Source: Bugula neritina (lineage: Eukaryota > Bryozoa > Gymnolaemata > Cheilostomatida > Bugulidae). Taken from it: a stretch of 64,000 nucleotides of DNA. The translations under genes and the position numbers were made by a program. The DNA lies in contig OZ037770.1 in assembly GCA_964035545.1 (NCBI GenBank), forward strand, positions 5,809,662-5,873,661, in the 5' to 3' direction. Below the pieces are notes generated by a model. The model was given only the letters and a program-made list of their open reading frames with translations. It ran no database searches and was not told where the DNA came from. This document shows positions 1 to 13,198 of this stretch, in pieces; positions within the stretch are counted from its first letter, which is position 1, and each line of letters opens with the position of its first letter.

Positions 1-440
1 TTACTTTCTATTAACTGGCAATAAGCAATGTTTTTCTTTTTATATCTGTCTAAACAATTATTCAAAAACCCTTGTATCATTTCTCTGCACCATATATGAT
101 GTTTTATTGAAGAAATTCCGATTTTTGAGCTCAGCAACATGTCTCTTGGCTTTTTACTTTGATTAATTTTGCACTGGCATGGCACATATTCATTCCAAAA
201 ATGCACATCTATCTGAATCATCAAAAGAAGTTTGTTTTTGCAACATAATATAGACGTTATGCCTATTAGATTACGGTTTTTTTATAATTGGCGGCCATCT
301 TGGATTTCTCGAAATGCTCAAGGGTGGCAGGTCCACACCCACCTGGAAACATTTACCTGGACCCTCAAGATAAATAATCAAGAGAGAAAAAAACTTTATC
401 GGAGAATGCGAACCTAACCCCCAGTTCTGCCAGACTATTG
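1..440 (+). repeat. Interspersed repeat family R1, copy 1
   Basis: The same sequence occurs reverse-complemented at about 42432-42885, and its 3' half occurs again at about 45890-46080. Shared landmarks are a block around the words 'gtccacacccacctgg' and 'cagaactgggggttaggttc' and a common end near 'ctgccagactatt'. Copy 1 begins at or before the window edge. The short reading frames inside it are not conserved between copies and I do not treat them as genes. The element class is not recognised; a non-autonomous DNA transposon is possible. Confidence 0.8.
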
Positions 441-805
441 TGTTTTTCACTTGATGTGATCTGAATATTGCCAAAATGATTTCTTTTGAAGGAGCATATG
501 TACTATAGAATATAGAGTATACATATAAAATGCTACATGGCTTACTAGAGCTTATTATATACAACTAATACGAACATATGTTATTGCTTACTGAAAACTC
601 TTTTGTATATCATTCACTGGCATGAACGTACAAAACACTATTAACACTATTAACATTGCACATACTTCATAAAAAGTCTGAGAACTATAAGATATTATAA
701 AACAATTATTATAAAAATGCCATAAATGGAAATTGGTGTATCAGCATTTAAGATAACACACGTAATTGTTCTTTTATGCGATGCTTCCTGCTTTACTATA
801 TTTTG
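441..805. other. Spacer upstream of the lectin gene
   Basis: AT-rich sequence between repeat R1 and the lectin promoter. I see no coding exon, RNA gene or repeat structure in it. Confidence 0.5.
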
Positions 806-843
806 AACCAATAGAGCTCTGCGTTACAGCTGGTTTATATAAT
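806..843 (+). promoter_or_regulatory. Putative CCAAT and TATA elements of the lectin gene
   Basis: A 'gaaccaatag' CCAAT-like word lies at about 806-815 and 'tttatataat' at 834-843. The TATA word is about 70 bases before the start codon at 911, consistent with transcription starting near 865 and a short 5' UTR. Position and motif only. Confidence 0.45.
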
Positions 844-910
844 CCATTAAAACATGATTCAACATTCAGATAAAAAAAAACTTTCACTAGAGGTTAACTT
901 TCTTTGTGCC

Positions 911-1930
911 ATGACAATCAGGACTTTGACGTGTTTATTATCTTTATTTGTGGTGACTGGAGTCATTGGTTTGAGTAGAGCACGATGTGATTGTAAGTAA
1001 TATTGTTAAAAATTTTAGCATTGCTATGAACTGTATATCACATCAGCTTTAAGATGTAAAACAATAAAAATTTGAAACTATTGGTGTAACATATTAATAA
1101 TTGAAATATTAGGATGTGATTTAATTCAAAGGCTGTATATTATTACAACTTACAATTTATGGTTATATCGTAATACTTCAGAAAACTTCAAGGTCATTAT
1201 TTCATTATTTATATGAGATTTTGATCAGTTGTAATATAAAAGATTAGACTGAACGAAATTGATGTGTATATGTTACAGCTAAGGTGATGTGTCCTGGAGG
1301 GTACCTCTACAACCCACACTCTAGCTCATGTTTCAGAAATGTCACCTCACACAGAAATTGGGATGATTCCAAGAAGTACTGTGAAAATGCTGGAGAAAGA
1401 TTAGCTGTGTTCAACAGTGTGGATTCTATTTCATGGGCCAAGGGCATGAGGAAAACCAATCCAGGTGAGTTGGATGAAGCTCACTAATCGATGATGCAAG
1501 AAGTTAATGTCGGTGGATTATTTGACGCACATATACTGAATATTTAAATATATATTATTATGCCAAACGCACGCACACACACACCTGAATTGACCTTGGT
1601 TCTTCTTTACGCTTTAGATTTGTTGAGTTGAATAAAAATGAATACCTCTGCAAAAATTTAGGTTTTTATTTCTTTAAATCTGCATCTGTTTCAGCATGGA
1701 CTCCTTACGCTAGCGAATTCATATGGGTGGGTGGAAGAAAAATTGGGGGAATTTGGAAGTGGCAAGGTCGCATTGACACAGAAATTTCTGTAGAAGATTG
1801 GAAAGCTGGGGAGCCTAGTAACTCAGGCCAATTTCAAGACTGTCTAGCTTTGTTTGAATATGACAGAAGCTTTCAATGGGATGATGGAACGTGTTCCAGG
1901 TCTTTTTATTTCATATGCGAGAAAATTTGA
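911..1930 (+). CDS. Secreted C-type lectin-like protein, 3 exons
   Basis: Exons are 911-992, 1279-1464 and 1695-1930. All junctions are GT-AG and the phases agree (1, 1), giving 167 residues. Exon 1 encodes a hydrophobic signal peptide (MTIRTLTCLLSLFVVTGVIG). Exons 2-3 encode one C-type lectin-like domain: an N-terminal disulphide pair (Cys in MCPGG and SCFRN), WDDSKKYC, a WVGGRK strand, the loop motif EPSNSG, a DC...TC pair and the closing FICEK. Six domain cysteines fit the long-form fold. The canonical mannose motif EPN reads EPS and the WND motif reads WDD, so calcium and sugar binding may be altered. A likely role is extracellular glycan recognition or innate immunity, by family knowledge only. 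An 'attaaa' poly(A) signal follows at 2004-2009. Confidence 0.9.
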
Positions 1931-2977
1931 GTTACTCATTGCATAGGCCCCTAGATGAACATGGTATATTGTGTAAATGAAACTATGTATAAAAACACTG
2001 TTGATTAAATAACTTTTGAAATAATTTGCTTTTATATGTAAATTATTTTACAAATAATACATTCTTGCAAGTTAGACAAGAAAGTATACAACGTTTGTAA
2101 TCTGTATTAAGAGCTCCAATATTTTGATTATGTATTACTGGTTCATAATAACTGTTTGTACTTAGAGTTTCGTGTTATACGCACTGTTTGTTTTTTTAGT
2201 TTTTATATTGTAATGGACTAAAAGTATTAAGCGGTTATAGACAGCTTTGTCTACAACTGTTACTACTGAACATGAGTATGTAAAAGATGAATTTGGTCAA
2301 TTTAATGCGACCAAAGAGATGAAATACTGTAAAAACACTAACTAAATTTGTTCTTTTAACACAAATACAACTATCAACCGCACAAAAACAGCAACACAAT
2401 ATATTAAGAGCTAACTTTTCAATGCAAGTTTGTGACGAGATGCAAAAAATAAGTGTATAACCTTGTCTGCTAAAAAAATATTTATATATTGCTTTTCTTT
2501 GCATTTACTCAAACAGTTCACTTTTTTATTTAAAACCTGTTATCACTAGTAATATTTGTCACTAGCAGCTAATAAACGTAAATTAGTACATACATATATA
2601 TATATAAATGTTTCTCTATAACATATGGTAACAAATTAACTAAAAACATAAGTTAGGCTACTGAGTGAAAGTCACAACAATCTCTTAGTACTTATAAGTC
2701 ATGACTCCTATATTTTTGATTTTTTAACACAAAAGTTGCTTCAGCACATTGATAAAAGCTAAGTGAGAGTGAAGACACATGTTGGTGTTTTTTTGAGAAA
2801 TCAAGTTTCACAAAAAATACAGGCTGTAAGCAATTAAAAACAACAATATGCAAATGTTAAGAAAAAAACATTAAATTATCATTATAGTAAAAGTCTCAGG
2901 ATCTGCTTACATATTTACAGCCTAATATAATAAATTTCAGTATTTCTTTTTGAAAAATTTTGAGCAAGTTGGCGAGA
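1931..2977. other. 3' flank of lectin and intergenic AT-rich spacer
   Basis: Contains the lectin 3' UTR and a short (TA)n tract near 2593-2606. I see no further exons; the minus-strand reading frame at 2235-2504 has neither splice context nor a recognisable domain. Confidence 0.4.
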
Positions 2978-3455
2978 CATGCAACAGGCTGACACATACA
3001 GAATATTGACATGCACATACAGTATAGAGTGAAACATAGAATAGATCGACACGCACTGTAGAGTGACACATACAGTAGAATGACACATACAGTAGGCTGA
3101 CACATACAGTTATAGACTGACACATACAGTAGACTGAAACATACAGTAGACTAACACATACAGTAGACTGACACATACAGTAGACTGATACATGCAGTAG
3201 ACTGACACATACAGTATACTGACACATACAGTAGACTGACACATACATTAGACTGACACATACAGTAGAGTGACACATACAGTAGAGTGACACATACAGT
3301 AGAGTGACACATAATGTAGAGTCACACATACAGTAGAGTAACACATACAGTAGAGTCACACATACAGTAGAGTGACACATGTAGTAGAGTGATACATACA
3401 GTGGAGTGACACATGCAGTAGAGTGACACATACAGTAGAGCGACACATACAGTGC
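2978..3455. repeat. 17-bp minisatellite, array 1
   Basis: About 28 tandem units of a 17-base motif (consensus ctgacacatacagtaga, with frequent ct/gt and a/g variants). Because 17 is not a multiple of 3 and the motif has no stop on the minus strand, all three minus frames stay open as 17-residue protein repeats. Those frames are a by-product of the repeat, not genes. Confidence 0.95.
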
Positions 3456-3469
3456 AAAGTTAGCACATA

Positions 3470-5025
3470 ACATATAAATTATTTTAAGTGGTAGAAGTAG
3501 AATTACGTTATAAATATCTTACAGTCAATTGAGTATTCAGTGTTGCACTTAACATAATATTTCTTTTAAATAGGTCATTTCGTTCCTTGATTCCTGCTCA
3601 TACAAGAACTGCTAGTTGTCAATTCATTGATTAAATAGTTAACCCATAGCAGCTCCTCCTCGCCCATTGGCTGTGGCTTTACACTTTGGCAGCCCAGATG
3701 TTATCTGGTGGAAACTTTGAACTTACAGCCAGTAGAATAGTATAGCGAGCTAACAAAACAAATATCATCGCACTGATTACAATCAATTATAATATGACAT
3801 ATAATCAATAAAATATAATTTCCTCTAAGTTGGAATTAATTTAAAAAAGCACAGCTTAATTTTGTTTTGCAGCATTAGTCATAATTTAAAGCTATCGTTA
3901 GGTATGTGCTATCTATATATTTTGAACTATAATCATCACTATTTGGTTTATCTAACATGTTTAAGAGTTTAAAACTTTTTGGAATACTAGTACAGTCAGT
4001 GCATGATAAATTTCATGGCTATTATTTTTCTTTATAATAGGATTCTCATAAAACTGCGACTCTAAAGGCAGGCGCTTTAGTAAATGATCAGTTTGTCACA
4101 AGATTATTACGGTATAGGCTAACTATAATTGCAAGGTTGGAGTAAATGCAATTTTTAATTGTAATTGGTTGTAATTAATTACATTTTTTTCAAGTAATTG
4201 CATGAATGTAATTTGTAATTAACGTATAAAATGTAAATTTATTTGCAATTGAATACATATCTAATGTAATTGATTCTTACAATTTTTATTTTACAATTAC
4301 GTATGTCAATTATTTGTTTTTTTATTTTAAAAATTTTATGCTTCTCCTGCCATGCCTATTGTGCAATAGCAAGTTCAGGTTAAATCAATCTAGTATAGTA
4401 TCACTGCTGAGAACAAAGGACATTTACCGCCGTCAAAATTTTCTCTGGCAGCTGGACCTTAGCAGTGAGAATGCATAACATCTGTTTATCCCTTATGCTA
4501 GAACAAAAGTAACTATGATTAATTACATTTTATGTAATAGACCCAAACAACCCTGTCTAATTGACAGTATATTTTTTGATATACATAACAGTGTTTTACC
4601 AGCTACTAATTGAAGTCAACATTGAATATAAGTTTAATCTATGTTTATGAAATCCATGCAATCTTACTTGTCTCAATTGATATAATCAATTACTCTTGTC
4701 GAATGGAATGGTCATTATTTATTGTCACTTTTATTATACCTCTTAAACATTTTTAGTGGACCAGTAATATTGTTTCTTGGAGTCAAACCCACTCTAGCTA
4801 GCTACTAAGAGAAGGCAAGAACTGATTAATTCAAAATATGTATATTTCTTGAATACCTTACAGTTTCATAAATATTTGTTTGTTTGTTTATGTTAAAACC
4901 TATTATAGTTGCATATGTTAACATACTTTTACAGTTTCTTACGGCATTGGAATAAGTATAAATAAGGTTACCAACACTCAAAGCAGTACACTCATCAATA
5001 GTTAATGGATATGCTACACAAAGTT
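3470..5025 (+). repeat. Interspersed repeat R2, copy 1, interrupted by a MITE
   Basis: Similar along its length to 21775-22860. Shared landmarks are 'cattggctgtggctt', 'tcagtgcatgata', a 'gctactaatt' block and the end block before 'gctacaca'. Copy 1 is longer because a 424-bp element is inserted at 4132-4555. In this copy both ends abut arrays of the same 17-bp minisatellite, whereas copy 2 has none. No conserved reading frame was seen. Confidence 0.8.
4132..4555 (+). mobile_element. hAT-like MITE inserted in R2
   Basis: The ends form an imperfect inverted repeat beginning 'caaggttgg' and ending 'ccaaacaaccctg'. The flanking octamers tataattg (4124-4131) and tctaattg (4556-4563) match at 7 of 8 positions, as expected for the 8-bp duplication of hAT elements, and the R2 copy at 21775-22860 lacks the insert. 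A second, inverted copy lies at about 47405-47909. The subterminal parts are rich in 'taattac/gtaatt' words. No transposase is encoded. Confidence 0.8.
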
Positions 5026-5470
5026 AGTAACACATACAGTGGACTGACACATACAGTATACTGACACATACAGTTGACTAACACATACAGTAGAGTGACA
5101 CATACAGTAGAGTGACACCTACAGTAGACTGACACATACAGTATACTGACACATACAGTTGACTAACACATACAGTAGAGTGACACATACAGTAGAGTGA
5201 CACATACAGTAGACTGACACGTACAGTAGACTAACACATACAGTAGACTGACACAGGCAGTAGACTGGCACATACAGTAGACTGACACATACAGTAGAGT
5301 GACACATACAGTAGACTGACACATACAGTAGACTGACACAGGCAGTAGACTGGCACATACAGTAGACTGACACATACAGTAGACTGACACATACAGTAGA
5401 CTGACACATACAGTAGAGTGACACATACAGTAGAGTGACACATACAGTATACTGACAAATACAGTACAAT
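5026..5470. repeat. 17-bp minisatellite, array 2, with 85-bp higher-order period
   Basis: About 26 units of the same 17-base motif as array 1. Variant units recur exactly 85 bases apart: the gacacaggcagtagactggcac-type variant begins at 5250 and 5335, and the tatactgacac...gttgacta variant at about 5053 and 5138. This shows that blocks of five units were duplicated. The minus-strand frames inside are repeat artefacts. Confidence 0.95.
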
Positions 5471-5771
5471 ATAATGTGCAATAGAAAGTGCTAAAAATTT
5501 GTATTCTGTTTACAAAAACTATTTTTGAGTTTTTAACATGAATACAGACTATAAACTTACCTAACATTATTATTCAAATTGCATTTTGCTGTAGCATAGT
5601 GACTACTTTTGCATGTGATTGAAATCAATCGAAAATTCATAATTTGTTATTTGTTTTATTTAATAATGCTAAAATATAGCAATTAACCAACAGACTTAAT
5701 TTACTGCTTCACTATTTATACAAGTCACAAATGCATCAACTTATCGCCATTTGTACTCGCAAGTTACATGT
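5471..5771. other. Spacer between array 2 and peptide gene A
   Basis: AT-rich; presumably includes the 3' UTR of gene A, which is transcribed leftward. Nothing else recognised. Confidence 0.35.
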
Positions 5772-7358
5772 CTAACGGAGCAGACATAACTTCTGCTCCA
5801 TTCCATTCTTTCCACATTTCAGGTTGGAGCAGCAATTACTGGTAGTCTCACAGGAACCTATGAAAAGTTTCACGGAAACAAATTATTAAACTGTTAAGTT
5901 AGAAAAATACTGCAACATTATGTAATTATAAAAAAAATTGAAGTATAAATGTAGTATATATAATCAGATAAAGTTTAAAATACATACATACTATATATTA
6001 TTATACCTAAACAGAAGCAGCTCATCTGCTTTAGCACATTTCTTTTTAAATCAATAAGCGAGGAAAGTATTGAGCTTGTTTCAATAGATTTATTTTCAAG
6101 TATAAAAATATTTCGAGGAATAATGTACATTATAGCTTAGTTTCAACAAAGTGCAAAAGTATAGTAAGAAATCAAGCTATTGCAACGCTGTGAATTTTTA
6201 CAACTTCCTTTTTCATTAGCTATTTCTTGAAAGAAAAATAACTTTATGTCGAATTTTTAGTAAAGAATTATTAGTGTCAATGAAAAATATTTTACTGTGA
6301 CCAGTATAATTTCTGTTCTAAATTTATTAATGTTTGTTGGAATTTTACTCCACATTAAATTATTCACTATTATAAAATATACTTGTTCACCCAAATTTAT
6401 ATAAATTCGTACATTAGAAAAGTACTAAAACTTCAATAAAATATAAAGATTGTCATACCGCTCCATTTCTTGCATGGCTTACTGTATTTCAAGTAGTTGC
6501 TTCTAATTCTTAAACTAAAATATAGCATAATTTTTAATAAAAGAAAAAAATATAAGAAACTGTGGAGACAATAATATATTGATTTAGTAACATACACTCT
6601 GTTTACTCACTACAGTTTATACGGCAGGTTGTATCTCCGAAACTCATTTTCCAGCACTAAAAGCATAAAATAATAAAACATGAATCCTTAGTCCTATGAA
6701 TCATTACATAACATAGATCACTTGCGTGCAGACTGCATGTTTGTAGCACATACAGGAATAAGACATTTAAAAGGTGGTTTTTCTAGTGTAATTCATATGC
6801 ATGGGTAAAATAATTTTATCCTTAGAGGGCCACATAAACATAAGCTGAGGGCCACATGTGCAGCTTTGAGGCCGCCTGTTGAACAGCCCCAATTTAGAGC
6901 TTAATTATAAAGAGCAATAAAAGTTCCTCTAACATGGAATCAAATAGCAAGCAACCATGCAATAACGAATTGGCTTGGTAAGCAAAAGGTTATTAAGTTG
7001 CACTTTCAGTCAGGCTGCTGCTAATGTCAAAATGGCAAACTGTCATAACTGTTGCTGTGTCACAAGTGTTTGCAAGAGTAAAATACCTTTTCACAACAGG
7101 CTTTCTACTGTAGAAGTGAGAAAAATTGAACAAAAGCATGAATGCTATAAGGAAAACTGAAATTTCAAACTGTATATATTCCAAGTACGTTAGAATCATT
7201 AGAAGAAAATTATAAGCAGAAAGATATGTAGCAATGTAGAAGAATGATAGAAAGCTATTGAAATATATTATACCTGTTAGCTTGGCATCAAGTTGGTCGC
7301 TTGAAAGTGCAATAAGTAAAGGTAAGGTAATTAGTCCCAACACAATGATGCCTTTCAT
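5772..7358 (-). CDS. Knottin-type (ICK) secreted peptide precursor, gene A
   Basis: Exons in coding order are 7358-7274, 6656-6611, 6481-6459 and 5857-5772 (85, 46, 23 and 86 nt). Junctions are GT-AG with phases 1, 2, 1; the product is 79 residues. Exon 1 is a signal peptide starting MKGIIVLGLITLPLLIAL. Exon 2 is a short propeptide containing an RR pair (FRRYN). Exon 3 supplies the first framework cysteine and exon 4 the other five, with spacing C-x6-C-x5-CC-x4-C-x9-C. That is the inhibitor cystine knot pattern of many ion-channel-active, antimicrobial and enzyme-inhibitor peptides; the target here is unknown. The 23-nt exon 3 was found by phase and cysteine spacing and is matched in gene D. 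The larger open frame at 6993-7421 contains exon 1 but is otherwise intronic and upstream sequence. Confidence 0.82.
6815..6892 (-). repeat. Fragment of a hAT-type repeat in gene A intron 1
   Basis: Read on the minus strand it goes from 'gctgttcaacaggcggcctc' to 'gtggccctc', with two spaced 'ggccaca' words. This is the look of the terminal part of hAT-derived repeats. The assignment rests on appearance only. Confidence 0.35.
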
Positions 7359-7429
7359 AGTTAAGTATGCTGAAACAATAAAATGTGTATTGAAGTAACA
7401 ATTATGATGTGTACCATGCAAATTGTTTT

Positions 7430-8985
7430 TTTAGCAAAAGTCAAGTAAAAATAGAAAATTATCTGTGAAAGGGGATATAGTTTTGTATAGAAAATCTGGC
7501 ACAGCACTATCTGATGTCATCTGATTGTTTTATTGTTTTGAATTACACACAAAATACTGTTGACTTGCTATAGTGCTCACTGATATAGTTTAAATTAGTA
7601 TAATATGATAATAATATGTTAAATAATGAGCTTATTATTGTTTAAACCACCATGTAAGTTATAATAGAAACATAAACACGTAGTAAAATATTGTAAACAT
7701 GCAGACACCATTTGAAAACATCTTTTAGGCTTGAACTTAGCGTTTACCACTCTCCTAACAACTATAATAATCCATTTTTGTAATCTAGAAAGTACTTGAA
7801 AAGATCTAATAAATAGCGGTAATTTGGTATTCACAAATATTATGTTAAATCTTATATATATATATACTCGGACATGCTTTATTAATATGCAAAATTGTGG
7901 GAGTCACATTAGTAATAAAACTGTTGTAAAGATGATCACATTGCATTGTCTATATGACCTATACCTGTACTTTGCAACTATTATATCTTAAGAAACTAAA
8001 TTCCGTATCTGATTCCGGTTAAAGATAATGTTAGCGGATATGTATTTTAAAAAAAAACAAATCACAATAAAGGTAGAGTAAAATAAAATAAAACAATCCC
8101 TAAAAAACTATATTGCTTCACGGGAATTTCATAATGCTACTTACTGCTTTTTGTTAAATTTGATGTTCAATATGTCCATGCAGACAAGCAAACAAATCTA
8201 ATTATGCTCAAATTCATTTCACTTTGCTTATATACATCTTATATATCTCTTTGTAAATTACTGATAAAGGGCAAAACTTTTATTTATACTGGCATTTTAA
8301 TGATGCATTGGCACATGGCTATCCACCTTTGTGCATGCATGCATGTTCATCTGCTTAAAGGAATTTTTTTGTTGCTGTAGTTTTTTTTTATACATAATAT
8401 CTCAAATCAGCAGACTATACATTACTCGGTGCTGTAGTCTACCCTCATAAGTAATTTTAAATCAGTTTTATTTGATGTCCTGTAACACAAGTAAGTTTGA
8501 GGAGTCTGTATTTTGTAGCTGTTACTGAAAGACTTGCTTGAGATTTCTGAAAATCTTAGTGAATTATCTGCACATCAATGTTGTTAGCTTTAGAAAATAG
8601 CTGAGTAATCATCAATTACAATTGAAAACTAAATTTTCTGAAATTTATGCATTTTTTAATTAACAGATTGATAGAATTGTTAATCATATAATTTGTCTAA
8701 TAGTTGTCAATGTAAGACCAAGTAAAGTCTTAAACAATTGGTTATCATATAAATTGTATTATCCTCATGCCAGATTACAAAACAGATATTTGCATAACTT
8801 CAGTTTATTTCAAAACAAATCAAAGTAAAATACAAGTTATAATTTATCTGACATTCAATTTATCTGTTGTGCTAAAATTAAACATAATGCTATATCATTT
8901 ACTATTAAAAGCACAATTGTGGCTGGCGTATAATGAAGATATTGTATTCCAAACAGAGAGTTAGGACTACACTTCACCAGATTGT
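7430..8985. other. Spacer between peptide genes A and B
   Basis: AT-rich with a small (TA)n tract near 7854-7866. I found no six-cysteine exon and no signal-peptide exon here. The frames at 7619-7834 (-) and 8767-8964 (+) lack supporting features. Confidence 0.4.
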
Positions 8986-11100
<2,115 letters not shown>

Positions 11101-11204
11101 TTTTAAATATTTAAACAAAAGAAACACCAAAACTTTACAATATATTATTCAATAACTTGTTGAAGCTGCTTGTATCAATGAAAATTTAATACTGAGGAGA
11201 CCTG

Positions 11205-11225
11205 ACTCTGCACTTCATATTTATA
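11205..11225 (-). promoter_or_regulatory. Putative TATA region of gene B
   Basis: On the minus strand the word 'tcatataaatatgaagt' lies about 110 bases before the start codon. A diverged equivalent ('catacaaatatgcagt' at about 16452-16466) precedes gene C at a similar distance, and both are followed by a 'ctcagt.ttaa' block. The promoter therefore appears to have been duplicated with the gene. Confidence 0.45.
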
Positions 11226-11229
11226 TGAT

Positions 11230-13198
11230 TTTATAGTAAGATGAACTATCAACCAAACAATGCATCGTTCAAAATCCCATTATTTTTTTCAACAACACAA
11301 TTGAAGGAAATTATTATTGTAGATTATTTATATATATATCATATTTTTTATCTATATCATGTGATGGTACTGTAAACACAATTGTCCTTATAGCTTGTGA
11401 CCTAATCTATGCTTACATCTGCTGAAAGTTTTCAAGTCCAAAATTAAAACTCTATACAGCATAGGTAATGGTTATTTTTGAAAGCTAAAGAGCTTGCTAT
11501 AATTTTAGTTGAATACATCAGCAATAATAGAATTAAAATAGATCTGTGGAATAGTCGTTGAAATGATTTGAGCAGTTTTATTTATACAATTTTTGAAAAA
11601 TGTCTCTGTTTTTAAAACTAGGCAACTTTAGAAATTTTGATTGGGAACATGCAAACAGTATTTTTTGAAGTATTGAACTGTATTAATAACATAATATATT
11701 GATGTGGTGCCTACGTTATGATTTGTTGCTAAAGTTTGGTCCACATGAATGCAGTCCTTCGAATTCTAATTTGAATGATTACCCCTTTACACTGTGTTGG
11801 CTGTTAAGAAACTCCAGCACTATTATGTAATATATTTACCTTCCCCCCTCCTTTTCCAAAATTTCATGAACAACTCTAGACCACTGGGTATCTTTCAAAC
11901 TGCATGGTCCATCTGCTTCTAGACTTTTGAAAAACACCATTTCACAGCTTTGAAGGCTAAAATAGTTTTCTTATAAACAGCAGTCTCCTAAGGTCAAAGC
12001 CAGTGTGCTCTTACCTATATCTTACCTATCCTATCCTATCAACATTAAAATTTTTGAGAATTTTTTTTTTGATAAATAGATAAAAATATACATAATGAAT
12101 AGCTTCATTTTACAGAAAATACAAAGCAAAAAGCAGTGGATAGAGATAATATAATATATTAGGTAAAATGGAATTTTTTTAGGGGAATTTATTAGTTATA
12201 TTATGACAGATGTCAAAGATGAAAACAATGAGGATTTTTAAACAATACATGTCTGTAATCTATACTATATGCTATACTATATGTATGATAAATTCCATGT
12301 TGACAGCATGTTTTATAATTTGATAATATTATTCAGATCCCCTTTCAAACAAATTTTAAATTCAACTCATAGTCTGACATGGTTTGGTTTTATTAAATCA
12401 GAACTCCTTAAACTGCATTTAAACTATTAGAATATCGGTGCATTTTAATAAGTCAAGTATCATAAAAATAAACTTTGTAGCTCATTTAATTTTCGAAGGT
12501 GTATATTTGTTAAGATAATTTTAGAACAGCAGAACACAACACATTTGTGCAGTTCAATCTAAGATGTTAAGCTCTCAAAAAAACTTATTGCAACTTTATA
12601 TATTTATATATGAATGCCAGCCTCGATTGCTTTGTAAATCCGACATTGGTTTTATTATCTAAGAAAACAAAATATGAGGCTTTTTATTAAAATTCCCTCA
12701 AACGTGCAATTTTCTTTATAGCATATACATGTGTGTGTGTATGTAAATACTTGTAAATAAGACAGCTTCAAAATATTATCTTGATAAGAACCAACTGAAA
12801 CGTTGATTTTTTAAGCTGATTATGTGTGCTAAATATTTTTATAAACAGTGGTCATATGCCTACACCAGTTTGCATTATTAATCTGAGAGACAGCAAGTTT
12901 TGCTATATTTGAAATTTTCTTGCAGACATTTTATTAAGATTATTTCAAACTAGCAGATTGAATAACTTTAGGTAACATGTGCGCATATATAATCTTAAAT
13001 TTTGGACTAATGTTAATTGCATTTCCTAATTTTCAGGTGTGCATGTACTGGAATTTTAATTTATAGACAATTTCTTTCTGAGATTTTAAATAATCTTTGC
13101 AGATTATCTAAATAATTTATTAACAGATGAAAGATATTAGGAAATTCATTTTAATGGTAATTAAACTAATTTAGTCAGATTTATTTTTAAACATTTGC
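11230..13198. other. Spacer between peptide genes B and C
   Basis: About 2 kb of AT-rich DNA with short simple repeats (a TG run near 12730 and 'ctatcctatc' near 12030). Searching both strands for a CC-containing knottin exon or a signal-peptide exon gave nothing. Confidence 0.4.

Noticed and set aside
2896..3473. 178-residue minus-strand protein with YCMCHSTVCV-type repeats (and 5119-5567)
   Set aside because: The 17-bp minisatellite lacks stops on the minus strand, so every frame is open; the frames have no unique flanking exons and vary with each unit.
6993..7421. 142-residue minus-strand frame
   Set aside because: Only the part at 7274-7358 is coding (gene A exon 1); the rest reads through upstream sequence and intron 1.
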